From: Gordonia hankookensis
GTDB lineage: Bacteria > Actinomycetota > Actinomycetes > Mycobacteriales > Mycobacteriaceae
Direction: 5' to 3'
Assembly (NCBI RefSeq): GCF_014673215.1
Contig: NZ_JACWMS010000002.1
Span: 434,001-498,000, forward strand
DNA: 64,000 nucleotides
The position numbers and the translations under genes are program-made. Below the pieces are notes generated by a model. The model ran no database searches and was not told where the DNA came from. It was given only the letters and a program-made list of their open reading frames with translations. This document shows, piece after piece, positions 7,561 to 16,560 of this stretch. The first letter of the stretch is position 1. Every line of letters begins with the position of its first letter.

Positions 7561-9618
7561 ATGAGCACTGAGCGTGCAACCGACGACATGACCCACACCG
7601 ACGACGATCCCTACCTGTGGCTGGAGGAGGTCAGCGGCGATCGGGCGCTGGACTGGGTGCGCGCCCACAATCAACCCACCGTCGACGAACTGACGTCGGA
7701 TGAACGGTTCTCGGTGCTCGAGTCCGAGACCCTGGAGATCCTCGACACCGATGACCGGATCCCGTATGTGCGGCGGCGCGGAAACCACCTGTACAACTTC
7801 TGGCGGGACGCGGCGAACCCGAAGGGGCTCTGGCGGCGGACCACGCTGGAGTCGTATCGAACGGACTCCCCCGAGTGGGATGTCCTGATCGACGTCGACG
7901 CGCTGGCTGCGGCCGAGGACGAGAACTGGGTGTGGGCGGGCGCCACGGTGCTCCGGCCCGCGTACCGGCATGCGCTCGTGTCGTTGTCGCGGGGCGGCGC
8001 GGACGCGAGCGTGGTGCGCGAGTTCGACCTCGAGACGCGCGAGTGGGTCGTCGACGGTTTCGTCCTCCCCGAGAACAAGTCGAGCGTCGGCTGGATCGAC
8101 CACGACACCGTGTATGTCGGAACGGATTTCGGCGAGCAGCCGAATGGTCGCGGATCGCTCACCACGTCGGGTTACCCCCGGGTTGTCAAACGGTGGGAAA
8201 GAGGCACCGCCCTCGACGACGCGACAACCGTGTTCGCGGGTGAGATCGACGACGTCTCGGTCGGGGCCACCTTCGACAGCACGCCCGGGTACGAGCGGCA
8301 TTTCGCCAGCCGTGCCACCGACTTCTTCAACGCACTGCGGTACGAGATCCGTGGCGGCCAACAGATTCTCGTCGATGTCCCGACCGACGCACACTCCGGG
8401 GTGCGGCACGACTGGCTGTTCGTGATGCCACGGTCGGACTGGACGGCCGGCGGTGCCACCCATGTGGCCGGGACGCTGCTGGTGTTCGACTACGACGACT
8501 ATCTCGCCGGCGGCCGCGACGCGACGGTGCTGTTCACCCCGGATGCCCACACCAGTCTCAGCGACTACACCTTCACGCGCTCGCACCTCGTCCTGGTGAC
8601 GCTGCACGACGTACACACCGAGGTCTCGGTGCGTGAACTGGGCACCTGGGCGCCCGTCGAGATGTCGGGCCTGCCCTCACTGGCCACGGTCTCGGTACTG
8701 GACACCGATGCCGACGAGAGCGACGAGATCTTCTGGTCGGCAAGCTCGTTCACCACGCCGCCCAGCCTCCTCCACGGAGAGTCCGGGTCGGGGCCCGACG
8801 TGATCAAACAGTCGCCGTCGTTCTTCGATGCCGACGATGTGGTCGCCGAGCAGCACTTCGCGACCTCCGACGACGGCACCCGCGTCCCCTACTTCGTCGT
8901 GCGACGCAGCGGGGTCACCTCCGGACCCACGCTGCTCTACGGGTACGGAGGTTTCGAGAATTCGCTGACACCCGGATATCTGGCCGTCAGCGGACGCAGC
9001 TGGATCGCCCGGGGCGGCATCTATGTCATCGCGAACATCCGCGGCGGGGGCGAATACGGGCCGTCGTGGCACACGCAGGCCCAGAAGGCCGGGCGTCACC
9101 TCGTCTACGAGGACTTCGCCGCCGTCGCACGGGCATTGGTCACCGAGGGACTCACCACGCCGGGCCAGTTGGGCGCCCAGGGCGGGTCCAACGGCGGCCT
9201 GCTGATGGGCGTGATGTTGACGCGGTATCCGGAACTGTTCGGCGCCCTGGTCTGTCAGGTTCCGCTGATCGACATGCGCCGGTATCACCTGCTCCTGGCA
9301 GGTGCATCGTGGATGGCGGAGTACGGTGATCCGGACGATCCGGACCAGTGGTCGTTCATGCAGCCGTTCTCGCCGTATCAGAACCTCCGGTCCGACGCCG
9401 ACTATCCGCAGATCCTGGTGACCACCTCCACTCGCGACGACCGTGTCCACCCCGGCCATGCGCGCAAACTCGTTGCGCGCCTGGAGGAACTCGGCCACGA
9501 TGTGGCCTACTACGAGAACATCGAGGGTGGCCATGGCGGCGCGGCCGACAACAAGCAGGCCGCGTTCAAGTCCGCGCTGGCCTACGAATTCCTGTGGAGG
9601 ACACTGGCCGGGGAGTGA
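7561..9618 (+). CDS. prolyl oligopeptidase family serine peptidase (S9A)
   Basis: The 685-residue cytoplasmic peptidase has an N-terminal beta-propeller region (starting DDPYLWLEEVSGDRALDWV) and a C-terminal alpha/beta-hydrolase domain. The nucleophile is Ser543 in GGSNGG, the acid is in the STRDDRVHP segment (Asp626 or Asp627) and the histidine is His658 in IEGGHGG. GGAGGA lies seven bases before the ATG. No signal peptide is visible. It would cleave short peptides, typically after proline or basic residues, but specificity cannot be assigned. Its 3' end overlaps the convergent rhomboid-like gene by 37 bases. Confidence 0.9.
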   Translation: MSTERATDDMTHTDDDPYLWLEEVSGDRALDWVRAHNQPTVDELTSDERFSVLESETLEILDTDDRIPYVRRRGNHLYNFWRDAANPKGLWRRTTLESYRTDSPEWDVLIDVDALAAAEDENWVWAGATVLRPAYRHALVSLSRGGADASVVREFDLETREWVVDGFVLPENKSSVGWIDHDTVYVGTDFGEQPNGRGSLTTSGYPRVVKRWERGTALDDATTVFAGEIDDVSVGATFDSTPGYERHFASRATDFFNALRYEIRGGQQILVDVPTDAHSGVRHDWLFVMPRSDWTAGGATHVAGTLLVFDYDDYLAGGRDATVLFTPDAHTSLSDYTFTRSHLVLVTLHDVHTEVSVRELGTWAPVEMSGLPSLATVSVLDTDADESDEIFWSASSFTTPPSLLHGESGSGPDVIKQSPSFFDADDVVAEQHFATSDDGTRVPYFVVRRSGVTSGPTLLYGYGGFENSLTPGYLAVSGRSWIARGGIYVIANIRGGGEYGPSWHTQAQKAGRHLVYEDFAAVARALVTEGLTTPGQLGAQGGSNGGLLMGVMLTRYPELFGALVCQVPLIDMRRYHLLLAGASWMAEYGDPDDPDQWSFMQPFSPYQNLRSDADYPQILVTTSTRDDRVHPGHARKLVARLEELGHDVAYYENIEGGHGGAADNKQAAFKSALAYEFLWRTLAGE

Positions 9619-10271
9619 CCGAATCGGCGCAGTGTGTCCAGCGGATTCCACGGTGGCGCGTGGCGGGCCTTCGCGAGTGGGTACCAGGCCAGCCCGATCA
9701 GCAGCGACGAGAAATGCCCGATCCCGGTGAACGTCACGTCGATGACCACGGGCAGGCCGTATACCGCGAGGATTCCGGCCAGGTAGACCCAGCGCCACGG
9801 GTAGGCGATCCGATAGGTGAGTACGCCGACCACGGCGGCCAGGAAGTAGCTCACACCGACGTCGGTCACATCGACCAGCGATGAGCTGGCCATGCCGTTT
9901 CTGATCGCCACGCCGAGGATGCCCTCGCTGACGTAGGTGGCGATCACGTGCGCGCTGAGGCCGACCACCAGCCAGCGCAACGATCCCAGCCACCGCTCGG
10001 CAGGCACGTGGAAGACACAGAACAAGATCAGGTACGGGAGCCAGAACGACCCGTCGATCCAGAACAGGCTGGTGACCAGGACCTGGACCGGATCGCTCGA
10101 CAGATGGTGCAGGTTGGTCGACCGTTCGCCGAGGAGCCGGTTCAGTTCGTCCGGGGTCATCGAGTGCTGGATGATCGTGGTGATCAGCAGCACCACCAAC
10201 CACGCAAACGTGAGTGGCGCACCGCGAACGATGCGCCACAGTCGTACACCGATGACACGTGAACGGGACAC
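9582..10271 (-). CDS. rhomboid-like membrane protein
   Basis: The protein has about six hydrophobic helices. WIDGSFWLPYLILFCVFHVPAERWLG, the GVSYFLAAVVG segment and IGHFSSLLIGLAWYPL resemble the rhomboid fold, with the GVSY serine and the H of GHFSSLLIG at the places of the catalytic Ser and His. Protease activity is unproven because the loop motif is not the classical GxSG. The GTG at 10271 is chosen because it lies just past the end of the upstream hydrolase; an ATG at 10373 would overlap that gene. It is the last gene of a minus-strand run with the hydrolase and the membrane protein. Confidence 0.65.
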   Translation of the reverse strand: MSRSRVIGVRLWRIVRGAPLTFAWLVVLLITTIIQHSMTPDELNRLLGERSTNLHHLSSDPVQVLVTSLFWIDGSFWLPYLILFCVFHVPAERWLGSLRWLVVGLSAHVIATYVSEGILGVAIRNGMASSSLVDVTDVGVSYFLAAVVGVLTYRIAYPWRWVYLAGILAVYGLPVVIDVTFTGIGHFSSLLIGLAWYPLAKARHAPPWNPLDTLRRFGHSPASVLHRNS

Positions 10272-10299
10272 CTCGTCGATTATCGTCGCGGCGTCGCGC

Positions 10300-11187
10300 T
10301 CAGGTGCGGTTTGTGCCGACGTCCGCGGCGATGCCGCCCACCCAGTCCGCGATGATCGCCGGAACGCGTGCATCGCGCGCCCACCGATTGTGACCGAGCG
10401 GCGCCGCGACATGATGCGTGTCGACGACGCAGTCGGCCAGCTTGGCGGTGAGCGCGCTCATCACCCGTGGCGGGGCATCGGTGTCCGCACCGACCGTGAT
10501 GGCGCATACCGGGAGCCGCAGCTGCCGCATCGCGGCCTCGTAGTCGACATCGGCATCGCGCGGCGCGAACGTCCCGTTCCTGTTGAGGTACGTCCAGTCG
10601 CGGATCAGTACCCGTGATTGCCGCCCGTACCCCTCGATGACCGAGCCGGGCCAGTACCCGAGCGTCTTCGACACGCGGTGCATCGCGGGCGGTCCGACAG
10701 CGGCCAGCAGGCCCTGGCCGCCGCGATAGAGCTTCCAGTACGGCACGCCCGACGCGACGAGGATCAGGCCCGCGATCTCCGAATCACCCCGAACGGCATT
10801 GCGAGCAGCGAACATCGACGCGATGTGCCCACCCATCGAGTGGCCGGCGATGAACAGCGGGGACGTCGGCGCATGCCGACGCGCGACGGCGACCGCGGCC
10901 GGGATGTCTTCGGTGGTCAGCGCCTGCTGACCGAAACGACTGGCCCGCGACGGCCGCGGTCTGCTGCGGCCCTGGCCGCGCAACTCGCCGACCACGACGT
11001 TCACCCCCGCGTGCCCGCACCGGCAGGCGAACAGGTCGAAATATGCCGCGGGTACCCCGAGTCCCGGCCACAGCACGATGGTCGGACGATCGGGTGCGGT
11101 GACGAAAACCCGCAGGGGCGTCACGGTGCCGTCCGGGAGACGGATCTCCTCGACGACCGGCTCTGCCCGCGGCCCGGGGTCGGTCAT
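10300..11187 (-). CDS. alpha/beta hydrolase
   Basis: This 295-residue hydrolase has the oxyanion segment LWPGLGVPAAYFD, the nucleophile elbow GHSMGG, and a late histidine in APLGHNRWARD. It resembles actinobacterial esterase or lysophospholipase-like proteins. Its ATG overlaps the stop codon of the upstream membrane-protein gene by four bases (ATGA), so the two are coupled. The substrate is unknown, but the membrane neighbours suggest a lipid or ester. Confidence 0.82.
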   Translation of the reverse strand: MTDPGPRAEPVVEEIRLPDGTVTPLRVFVTAPDRPTIVLWPGLGVPAAYFDLFACRCGHAGVNVVVGELRGQGRSRPRPSRASRFGQQALTTEDIPAAVAVARRHAPTSPLFIAGHSMGGHIASMFAARNAVRGDSEIAGLILVASGVPYWKLYRGGQGLLAAVGPPAMHRVSKTLGYWPGSVIEGYGRQSRVLIRDWTYLNRNGTFAPRDADVDYEAAMRQLRLPVCAITVGADTDAPPRVMSALTAKLADCVVDTHHVAAPLGHNRWARDARVPAIIADWVGGIAADVGTNRT

Positions 11188-12017
11188 CTGCGCGCGGGCG
11201 ACCGGCCGAAGGCGAGGCGCGCGACGAATCCGACCACCACCACACCGGCGCCGACCGCCCCGACGATCAGGGCCAGATGATGCAGGTCGGCGACCGTACC
11301 GTCGATGATCACCCCGGCGACCTCACGGCCCGCGTCCTCGGTGCCGTCGACCTCCTGTTTGGCACGCTCGGCGAAGAAGATACCGACGGCCCATGCGAAT
11401 GCCGCGGAAGCGATCAATCCGACACCGAGCCACGCGAGTACGGTCCCGCGACGCCGCGCGATGAGCAAGGCCAGCACGCTCGCCGCCACCGCGACCACCA
11501 GGGACCAATAGGCCATCTCGGTGATCTGCCGCCCGACGTCGTGATAGCGGCCCGCCTCCAGGCCCGACCCGTCACGGTTGAGGGGTACCAGGATGGGACC
11601 CGTCACGCGGGCACCGATGTTCGTCTGCGCGATCACGCGGTTCACCATGTCCGTGATGTCGAGCTGCATGACGGTGGTGTCGCCGGTTTCCGGCGGCGGA
11701 TCGAACAGCCACGCGTGCTGTTGGGACAAGACGTCCACGAAGTCGGCCTCGAACGCGTCACTGTGTGTGTACGCACGCGCCGCCGGTTCCACCACGGCCG
11801 ACGCCGCGGGGATGTCCACCTGCTCGGTGACCGACGACGAGATCTGGCTCGCGAGGTAGTCCTGGACCTTCGCGTCCTGAGCCATCGGTGTCACCGTGGT
11901 GACGAAGCCCTCGGGATCGACCAGACGTTCCTTCACCCAGAGCGACGGGAAGGCCAACACGATCGCCACCATCGCCACCAGTGTCAGGAGCCCGCTGAGG
12001 AATGTGCGCACAGCCAC
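11184..12017 (-). CDS. conserved membrane protein with large extracytoplasmic domain
   Basis: The 277-residue protein has an N-terminal helix (about residues 5-25, LSGLLTLVAMVAIVLAFPSLWV), an extracytoplasmic domain of about 135 residues containing PMAQDAKVQDYLASQIS, and three C-terminal helices (about 165-270). I recognise it only as an actinobacterial conserved hypothetical type and do not assign a function. It follows ppk2 by 36 bases and overlaps the alpha/beta hydrolase, so ppk2, this gene, the hydrolase and the rhomboid-like gene may be one transcript. Confidence 0.75.
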   Translation of the reverse strand: MAVRTFLSGLLTLVAMVAIVLAFPSLWVKERLVDPEGFVTTVTPMAQDAKVQDYLASQISSSVTEQVDIPAASAVVEPAARAYTHSDAFEADFVDVLSQQHAWLFDPPPETGDTTVMQLDITDMVNRVIAQTNIGARVTGPILVPLNRDGSGLEAGRYHDVGRQITEMAYWSLVVAVAASVLALLIARRRGTVLAWLGVGLIASAAFAWAVGIFFAERAKQEVDGTEDAGREVAGVIIDGTVADLHHLALIVGAVGAGVVVVGFVARLAFGRSPARR

Positions 12018-12053
12018 GAGGCTACCGAGGCCGCCGAGCCAACCGCGTGGTGG

Positions 12054-13016
12054 CTACTCCCCGACCAGATCGCGTGCGCGTCCGACGATCAACGGGTCTG
12101 GCTCACCGACGAAATCGGCGTTCTTGCCCTTGTAGTCGAAGAGATTCAGGACGTGGCGCATCGCGTTGATGCGGGCGCGCTTCTTGTCGTTGCTCTTCAC
12201 CACGGTCCACGGCGCGTACTCGGTGTCGGTGGCCGCGAACATGGCTTCCTTGGCCTCGGTGTAGGCATCCCACTTGTCCAGCGACGCCAGATCCATGGGC
12301 GACAGCTTCCACTGCCGGACCGGGTCGATCTGGCGGATCGCGAACCGGGTGCGCTGTTCCAGCGGGGTCACCGAGAACCAGAACTTCACCAGGTTGATGC
12401 CGTCGTCGACGAGCATCTTCTCGAACGCAGGCACCTGCTCGACGAACTGGTTGTACTGCTCGGATGTGCAGAAGCCCATGACCCGCTCCACGCCGGCACG
12501 GTTGTACCAGGAGCGATCGAAGAAGACCATCTCCCCGCCGGCAGGCAGGTGCTGGACATAGCGCTGGAAGTACCACTCGGTCGATTCACGCTCGCTGGGC
12601 TTCTCCAGAGCGATCGTCCGCGCACCGCGCGGGTTGAGATGTTCGTTGAACCGCTTGATGGTCCCGCCCTTCCCGGCGGCATCGCGGCCCTCGAACACCA
12701 GCAGGTGCCGTTGACCGGTCTGCTTGGACCACTTCTGCAATTTGAGCAACTCGATCTGGAGATGACGCTTGGTCACCTCGTATTCGCGCCGGCTCATCCG
12801 CTCGTCGTAGGGATAGTCCTGCCGCCACGTGTCCACCACATTGCGTTCGGGCAGCGTCAGCAGCACCGGGTCGTCGTCATCGTCGTCGTTGACGGCGAAG
12901 GCGGTCGTGTTGTGCAGGTCGACGAGTTGCTGGAGGGCCTCCCGGCCGTTGAGCACGCTGAAATCGGGGCCGACCTCGATGGAGGTCCCCACGGCAGGAT
13001 CGTGTAGCTCGGTCAC
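12054..13016 (-). CDS. ppk2: polyphosphate kinase 2
   Basis: The 320-residue enzyme transfers phosphate between polyphosphate and nucleotides. The Walker A loop is FEGRDAAGKGGT (about residues 108-119), the Walker B/lid region is FFDRSWYNRAGVERVMGF (about 165-182), and FWFSVTPLEQRTRFAIRQIDP follows as in single-domain PPK2 proteins. An unusual run of six aspartates (about residues 44-49) precedes the domain. The start is a GTG with a poor ribosome site; the fold begins later, so the start is uncertain by some codons. Whether it makes ATP, GTP or polyphosphate cannot be decided by eye. Confidence 0.9.
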   Translation of the reverse strand: MTELHDPAVGTSIEVGPDFSVLNGREALQQLVDLHNTTAFAVNDDDDDDPVLLTLPERNVVDTWRQDYPYDERMSRREYEVTKRHLQIELLKLQKWSKQTGQRHLLVFEGRDAAGKGGTIKRFNEHLNPRGARTIALEKPSERESTEWYFQRYVQHLPAGGEMVFFDRSWYNRAGVERVMGFCTSEQYNQFVEQVPAFEKMLVDDGINLVKFWFSVTPLEQRTRFAIRQIDPVRQWKLSPMDLASLDKWDAYTEAKEAMFAATDTEYAPWTVVKSNDKKRARINAMRHVLNLFDYKGKNADFVGEPDPLIVGRARDLVGE

Positions 13017-13082
13017 CGTTCAACGATATGCGCATCGACGAAACAGCGCGTGGCCACGAGGTGAACCGGCGCGTGTTCCGAC

Positions 13083-13604
13083 TCAGTTACGGAAGTCGAT
13101 CGATCCCGAGTGGAGGCACGCCTTGCCAGTGGTGCTGTCGTATGCGGTGGCGAATCCGCCCTGGCACACCGTGCCCGCCGCACCGGCGATGGCCTGTCCA
13201 CCCCATCCACCGATCGCGATGGTGGTGCCACCCTGGCGGGCCTGGGCGAGTGAGAATGCCTTCGGTCCGGTCGTCACCGAGTAGGAGTTGCCCCGGGTGG
13301 TGGCACCCGCGAGTGCCGACGATCCGGGCTGCAGGTTGCGCGCGTTCGCGTTTCCGCCCTTGTCGGCGACGGCGATCGCGGTGCCCTGATTGCTCGTGTC
13401 CTCGGACTGGGCACTGCTGCCCGGTCCGGCCTTGGCGCCACACCCACCATTGCCGACGATCCGCTGGATCTGATGCCCATCCGTGGCGGCACATGTCGTC
13501 GCGGCGCCTGCGGTGGCACCGCCCGCCAGACCGATCATCCACGCCAACGAGGTACCACCGATAACCAGCGCCGCGGCTCGAGCACCGAATTTGTTGATAC
13601 GCAT
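13083..13604 (-). CDS. secreted Gly/Ala-rich protein of unknown function
   Basis: The 173-residue product starts MRINKFGARAAALVIGG and has a signal peptide ending near AGGATAGA; GAGGAGG lies nine bases before the ATG, which decides the start. The mature part is rich in Gly, Ala, Ser, Thr and Asn with loosely repeated short strands (GTAIAVADKGGNANARN, GTTIAIGGWGGQAIAG, GTVCQGGFATAYD), a pattern that may fold as a small beta-solenoid. Four cysteines could make two disulfides. It looks like a lineage-specific secreted protein of mycolate actinobacteria; no function is assigned. Confidence 0.75.
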   Translation of the reverse strand: MRINKFGARAAALVIGGTSLAWMIGLAGGATAGAATTCAATDGHQIQRIVGNGGCGAKAGPGSSAQSEDTSNQGTAIAVADKGGNANARNLQPGSSALAGATTRGNSYSVTTGPKAFSLAQARQGGTTIAIGGWGGQAIAGAAGTVCQGGFATAYDSTTGKACLHSGSIDFRN

Positions 13605-13704
13605 AGAGATTGGCCTCCTCATTCGCCACGGATCGCAGAGTGCAGCAGCACTGCACGCAAGCGTACCCAGAGGCCGCCGAAACATGGGGCCCGGGTTGGC
13701 AAAA

Positions 13705-13728
13705 CGACCCCGGCCGAGGCCGGGGTCG
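13705..13728 (-). terminator. hairpin terminator after the SRPBCC gene
   Basis: CGACCCCGGCC and GGCCGGGGTCG form an 11-base perfect stem with a 2-base loop, 17 bases beyond the stop codon of the minus-strand SRPBCC gene. AAAA precedes it on the plus strand, which becomes a short U-run in the transcript. Confidence 0.75.
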
Positions 13729-13744
13729 CGCCGGATGTCGTCGG

Positions 13745-14185
13745 TCAGCCCGCCGCGCGGCGTTGGACCTCGGCGGTCAACCCCTTACGGGCGGTGTCGA
13801 CCGCCATCTTCTGTGCGCGCTTGACGATCATGCCCGGCAGCTTGATCTTCAGCTCGACGTCGAGGGTGAACTCCACATGTGAGCCGTCGCCATCGGGGGT
13901 CACGACATAGACGCCGTGCTGTTCGCTCAGCTGGTTCGCCTCGATCAGATCCCAGGTGCACGAATTGTCGGTCCACGTATAGGTCAGGGTCTGCTCGTCG
14001 GAGATGCCCGCCGCGGTCACCACCACCCGAACCTTGCCGGGGGTGCCGTCCTCGTTCTCGCTGAGGATCTCGGCCTCCTTGTGGGGCCCCGACCAATCCG
14101 GCAGGGATTCCACGTCCATCAGCACCTCCATCACGACGGACGGCGGAGCGGCGACTTCGAATTCGATCTTCGCGGAGACAGCCAT
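13745..14185 (-). CDS. SRPBCC family (polyketide cyclase/dehydrase-like) protein
   Basis: The 146-residue protein has the START-like layout: an opening strand (AKIEFEVAAPPSVVMEVLMDVESLPDW), central strands (KVRVVVTAAGISDEQTLTYTW) and a long C-terminal helix (MIVKRAQKMAVDTARKGLTAEVQRRA). Such small proteins bind hydrophobic ligands or act as cyclases or lipid carriers; no catalytic residues can be assigned. Mycobacterial genomes carry many homologues. A second member lies at 52749-53222. Confidence 0.8.
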   Translation of the reverse strand: MAVSAKIEFEVAAPPSVVMEVLMDVESLPDWSGPHKEAEILSENEDGTPGKVRVVVTAAGISDEQTLTYTWTDNSCTWDLIEANQLSEQHGVYVVTPDGDGSHVEFTLDVELKIKLPGMIVKRAQKMAVDTARKGLTAEVQRRAAG

Positions 14186-14236
14186 GGCTGAGAACCTACC
14201 GTGCGGCGCAAGTGCCGACGCGATGAACCACCGGGA

Positions 14237-14914
14237 TCAGGCCTCGCGGTCGACGAGGTTGAGCGGCCACGCCTCGTCCGGGATGTCGCGCAGCGTGCAG
14301 GCCTGGTCGACGGCGGTGAACCAGCCGCGAAAGTGGAGGATCTCCCCGACGACCGGATTGCGGACGGTCGCGTCGCACCGGAATCGCTGCCGCTGGTCGT
14401 CCCAACCCTCGATGTATTTCAGCTGCGCGGAGAACAGCCCCTTCATGCCGACCTTCGGGCCACGTCCGAGCCAGCGCATCGGCCCGCTCTCGAGAAGGAG
14501 TTCGCCCGCCCTGGTCACCGACGGCTCGATCGGATACAAGAGTTCCGGTCCGTCGCCGAAGTAGTCCACGAGCCCGCCACGACCGGACACCAACAGGGAA
14601 TTCAGATTGCGGGTCCCGGTCGTGTACTTGAAGGCGCGGAGAACGGCGAGACACTCGCGGCCGATCTCGTCGGCATAGCAATAGTGGCCCTGCGTGAAGG
14701 GGACCATCCGGCTCGACTTGGCAGGCAACGCGTTCCGCTTGGCATAGTGCCACCAGAACGGGGGCGGCAGCGCAGAGGAGATGTAGACGGACTCGTAGAT
14801 CCCGGTGGCCATCTGTGCGACGCCCGAGGTCGAATCGATGCTGTAGCGCCACGCCACGTTGGGGTGGAGACGATCGAAATCCGATCCGAGGATCTGCCGG
14901 TACACCGGCGTCAT
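14237..14914 (-). CDS. DUF4166 domain-containing protein
   Basis: The ATG at 14914 is chosen because GGGGAGGG precedes it by eight bases and the recognisable domain starts at once (TPVYRQILGSDFDRLHPNVAWRY). The 225-residue soluble protein has conserved-looking segments PFTQGHYCYADEIGRECLAVLR and LKYIEGWDDQRQRFRCDATVRN. The domain is also found fused to other enzymes in bacteria, but its biochemical role is unknown to me. It sits between the SRPBCC gene and a TetR gene on the same strand without obvious coupling. Confidence 0.72.
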   Translation of the reverse strand: MTPVYRQILGSDFDRLHPNVAWRYSIDSTSGVAQMATGIYESVYISSALPPPFWWHYAKRNALPAKSSRMVPFTQGHYCYADEIGRECLAVLRAFKYTTGTRNLNSLLVSGRGGLVDYFGDGPELLYPIEPSVTRAGELLLESGPMRWLGRGPKVGMKGLFSAQLKYIEGWDDQRQRFRCDATVRNPVVGEILHFRGWFTAVDQACTLRDIPDEAWPLNLVDREA

Positions 14915-15034
14915 GACGTCTACCCTCCCCATCTCACTCGGGCGCCGACGTGATGTATACCACGTGGACGCACGCGTGTCCTGGGAGTAGAACCTACGCG
15001 ACACGACCAGGCAACTTGACGCCGGGGAGTGCGG

Positions 15035-15661
15035 TCAGGCAGCAGCGGCCTCGCACAGGCGTGCCAATTCGCCGATCACCCGGTCGAGCGGTTCGACGGT
15101 CCGCTGGGTCTGACACAGCCCGACGGCACCCTCGATCGCCGCGATGATCAGATGGGCCAACGAATCTGCTCGTTGCGCCTCCACACCCTCGTGGACCAGG
15201 CGCGTGGAGATCAGCCGCGTCCAACGGCCGAAGATCTGCTCGGCCTCGTCGGCCACATCCGGCTCGGACCGGCGCGCGAGCCCACCCGCCAGAACGGGAC
15301 ACCCGAACTCGAAATCGGTGGTCACCAGCATCCGGCGCCAGACGTCACTGATCTCGGCGACGGCCTCGGCCGGGGTGGCTGAGCCCTCGCTGCTGATCCG
15401 ACCGGCCATGTAATCGCCTGCATGCCGCACGGCCTCGGTCATCAGCTGGGTCTTGCCGCCCGGGAAGTGGTGATAGATGGACCCGCGGGGAGCCGAACTC
15501 GCGGCGATCACGTCGCCGATCGATGTCGCCGCCACCCCGTCACGGCCGATCAGATCGGCCGCATGTACGACCATGCGCTCGCGCGGACCGCGTTCGGCCG
15601 CAGGTGGCCGCAACTCCTCCGGAGACCTCGCCTCCGCAGGATGCCCGTCTACCGAACTCAT
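15035..15661 (-). CDS. TetR-family transcriptional regulator
   Basis: The protein has an N-terminal helix-turn-helix (GRDGVAATSIGDVIAASSAPRGSIYHHFPGGK) and a helical ligand domain of the type seen in LmrA/YxaF-like regulators, with the FGCPVLAGGLA segment. The ATG at 15661 is preferred over one eight codons upstream because GGGAG lies five bases before it. It is divergent from the thioesterase gene with 56 bases between the starts, so it probably regulates that gene. Ligand unknown. Confidence 0.85.
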   Translation of the reverse strand: MSSVDGHPAEARSPEELRPPAAERGPRERMVVHAADLIGRDGVAATSIGDVIAASSAPRGSIYHHFPGGKTQLMTEAVRHAGDYMAGRISSEGSATPAEAVAEISDVWRRMLVTTDFEFGCPVLAGGLARRSEPDVADEAEQIFGRWTRLISTRLVHEGVEAQRADSLAHLIIAAIEGAVGLCQTQRTVEPLDRVIGELARLCEAAAA

Positions 15662-15697
15662 CACACTCCCTATGCAGGTCTTCATAATCGGCGTGTT

Positions 15698-15715
15698 CTA
15701 TGCCATCCTACATAG
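15698..15715. promoter_or_regulatory. weak inverted repeat between TetR and thioesterase genes
   Basis: CTATG and CATAG flank an 8-base spacer in the short divergent region. The position suits a TetR operator, but the arms are short. Confidence 0.3.
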
Positions 15716-15717
15716 TC

Positions 15718-16176
15718 ATGAGCTCTGATACCGAGATTCTTGACCCGTCCACCTTGACCGGGCTGCAATTGCTGCGGGCGGCGATGAGCAACCCCGACCC
15801 CGACCGTCCGGGCATCTGGAGACTCCTCGGCATGAGCGCCAAGGAGATCGACGAAGGGCGGGTGTCGTTCACCGTCACCCCGCAGGCCGACTTCGCGAAC
15901 CCGTTGGGCACCGTGCACGGCGGCATCTGCGCGACGTTGCTGGATTCGGTGATGGGCTGCGCCGTCCACACGACACTGCCGGCCGGGGTCGGCTACACCA
16001 CCCTGGAACTCAAGATCAACTACATCCGATCGGTGGCCGTCGACGCAGGCGAACTCACCGCCGTCGGCACGGTCATCCACGTCGGCGGACGCACTGCGAC
16101 CGCCGAGGGAAAGGTGTTCGCCGACGACGGCAAGCTCGTCGCGCACGGGACCACGACGTGCATCGTGTTCCGCTGA
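15718..16176 (+). CDS. PaaI-family (hotdog) thioesterase
   Basis: The 152-residue hotdog-fold protein has the signature FANPLGTVHGGICATLLDSVMGCA with the catalytic-type HGG segment, followed by YTTLELKINYIRSV. It should hydrolyse an acyl- or aryl-CoA thioester. An in-frame ATG at 15700 would add six residues; neither start has a clear ribosome site, and the shorter one may be close to the transcript's 5' end. It is divergent from the TetR gene that probably controls it. Confidence 0.85.
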   Translation: MSSDTEILDPSTLTGLQLLRAAMSNPDPDRPGIWRLLGMSAKEIDEGRVSFTVTPQADFANPLGTVHGGICATLLDSVMGCAVHTTLPAGVGYTTLELKINYIRSVAVDAGELTAVGTVIHVGGRTATAEGKVFADDGKLVAHGTTTCIVFR

Positions 16177-16185
16177 CAGACTCCG

Positions 16186-16485
16186 CTACTTGATGATCCC
16201 CTCGGCACGAGCCCACTCCTCGACCCGCGCCATGCCCTCGGGGATGGACACCAGCGGCTGGTAACCGAGGATCTTGCCCGCCTTCTCGATCGAGTAGGTG
16301 CCCGGACGGTTGAGCAGCAGCATCGTGCCCTCACAGAGGTCGCTCTTCTGCCCGACGCGACGCAGGACGTTCCCGAGGACCCCGGCCAGCGGCGCCGCGA
16401 CACTCATCGGGAGGGTACGGATCGTCCCGCCGCTCATCCTGGCGAGATGCCCGAAGAACTTGCACGGCTCAAGGAGAATCCGCAC
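16186..16485 (-). pseudogene. 3' remnant of an extended-SDR NAD-dependent epimerase/dehydratase gene
   Basis: Only about 95 codons remain. RPGTYSIEKAGKILGYQPLV and the ending MARVEEWARAEGI are the C-terminal helices of extended short-chain dehydrogenases that usually have 330-380 residues. The N-terminal Rossmann domain with its glycine motif is absent upstream, where a different short remnant reads in the opposite direction. Confidence 0.7.
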
Positions 16486-16527
16486 GACGCGAAGATCCTG
16501 CTCGACCCGTCGCGGGTCGACGGCTAG
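16447..16527 (+). pseudogene. possible 3' remnant of an unidentified gene
   Basis: A 26-codon plus-strand stretch reads MPEELARLKENPHDAKILL, then DPSRVDG and a stop. It has the look of the last helix and tail of a longer enzyme but is too short to name. It overlaps the start of the minus-strand epimerase remnant, suggesting a recombination joint. Confidence 0.25.
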
Positions 16528-16560
16528 GAACGCCTGCCTGCGGATTCGATCGGCGCGCCG

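Noticed and set aside
9582..10412. Full 276-codon version of the rhomboid-like gene
   Set aside because: It would overlap the upstream hydrolase by more than 100 bases and the extra N-terminus has no membrane or domain features.
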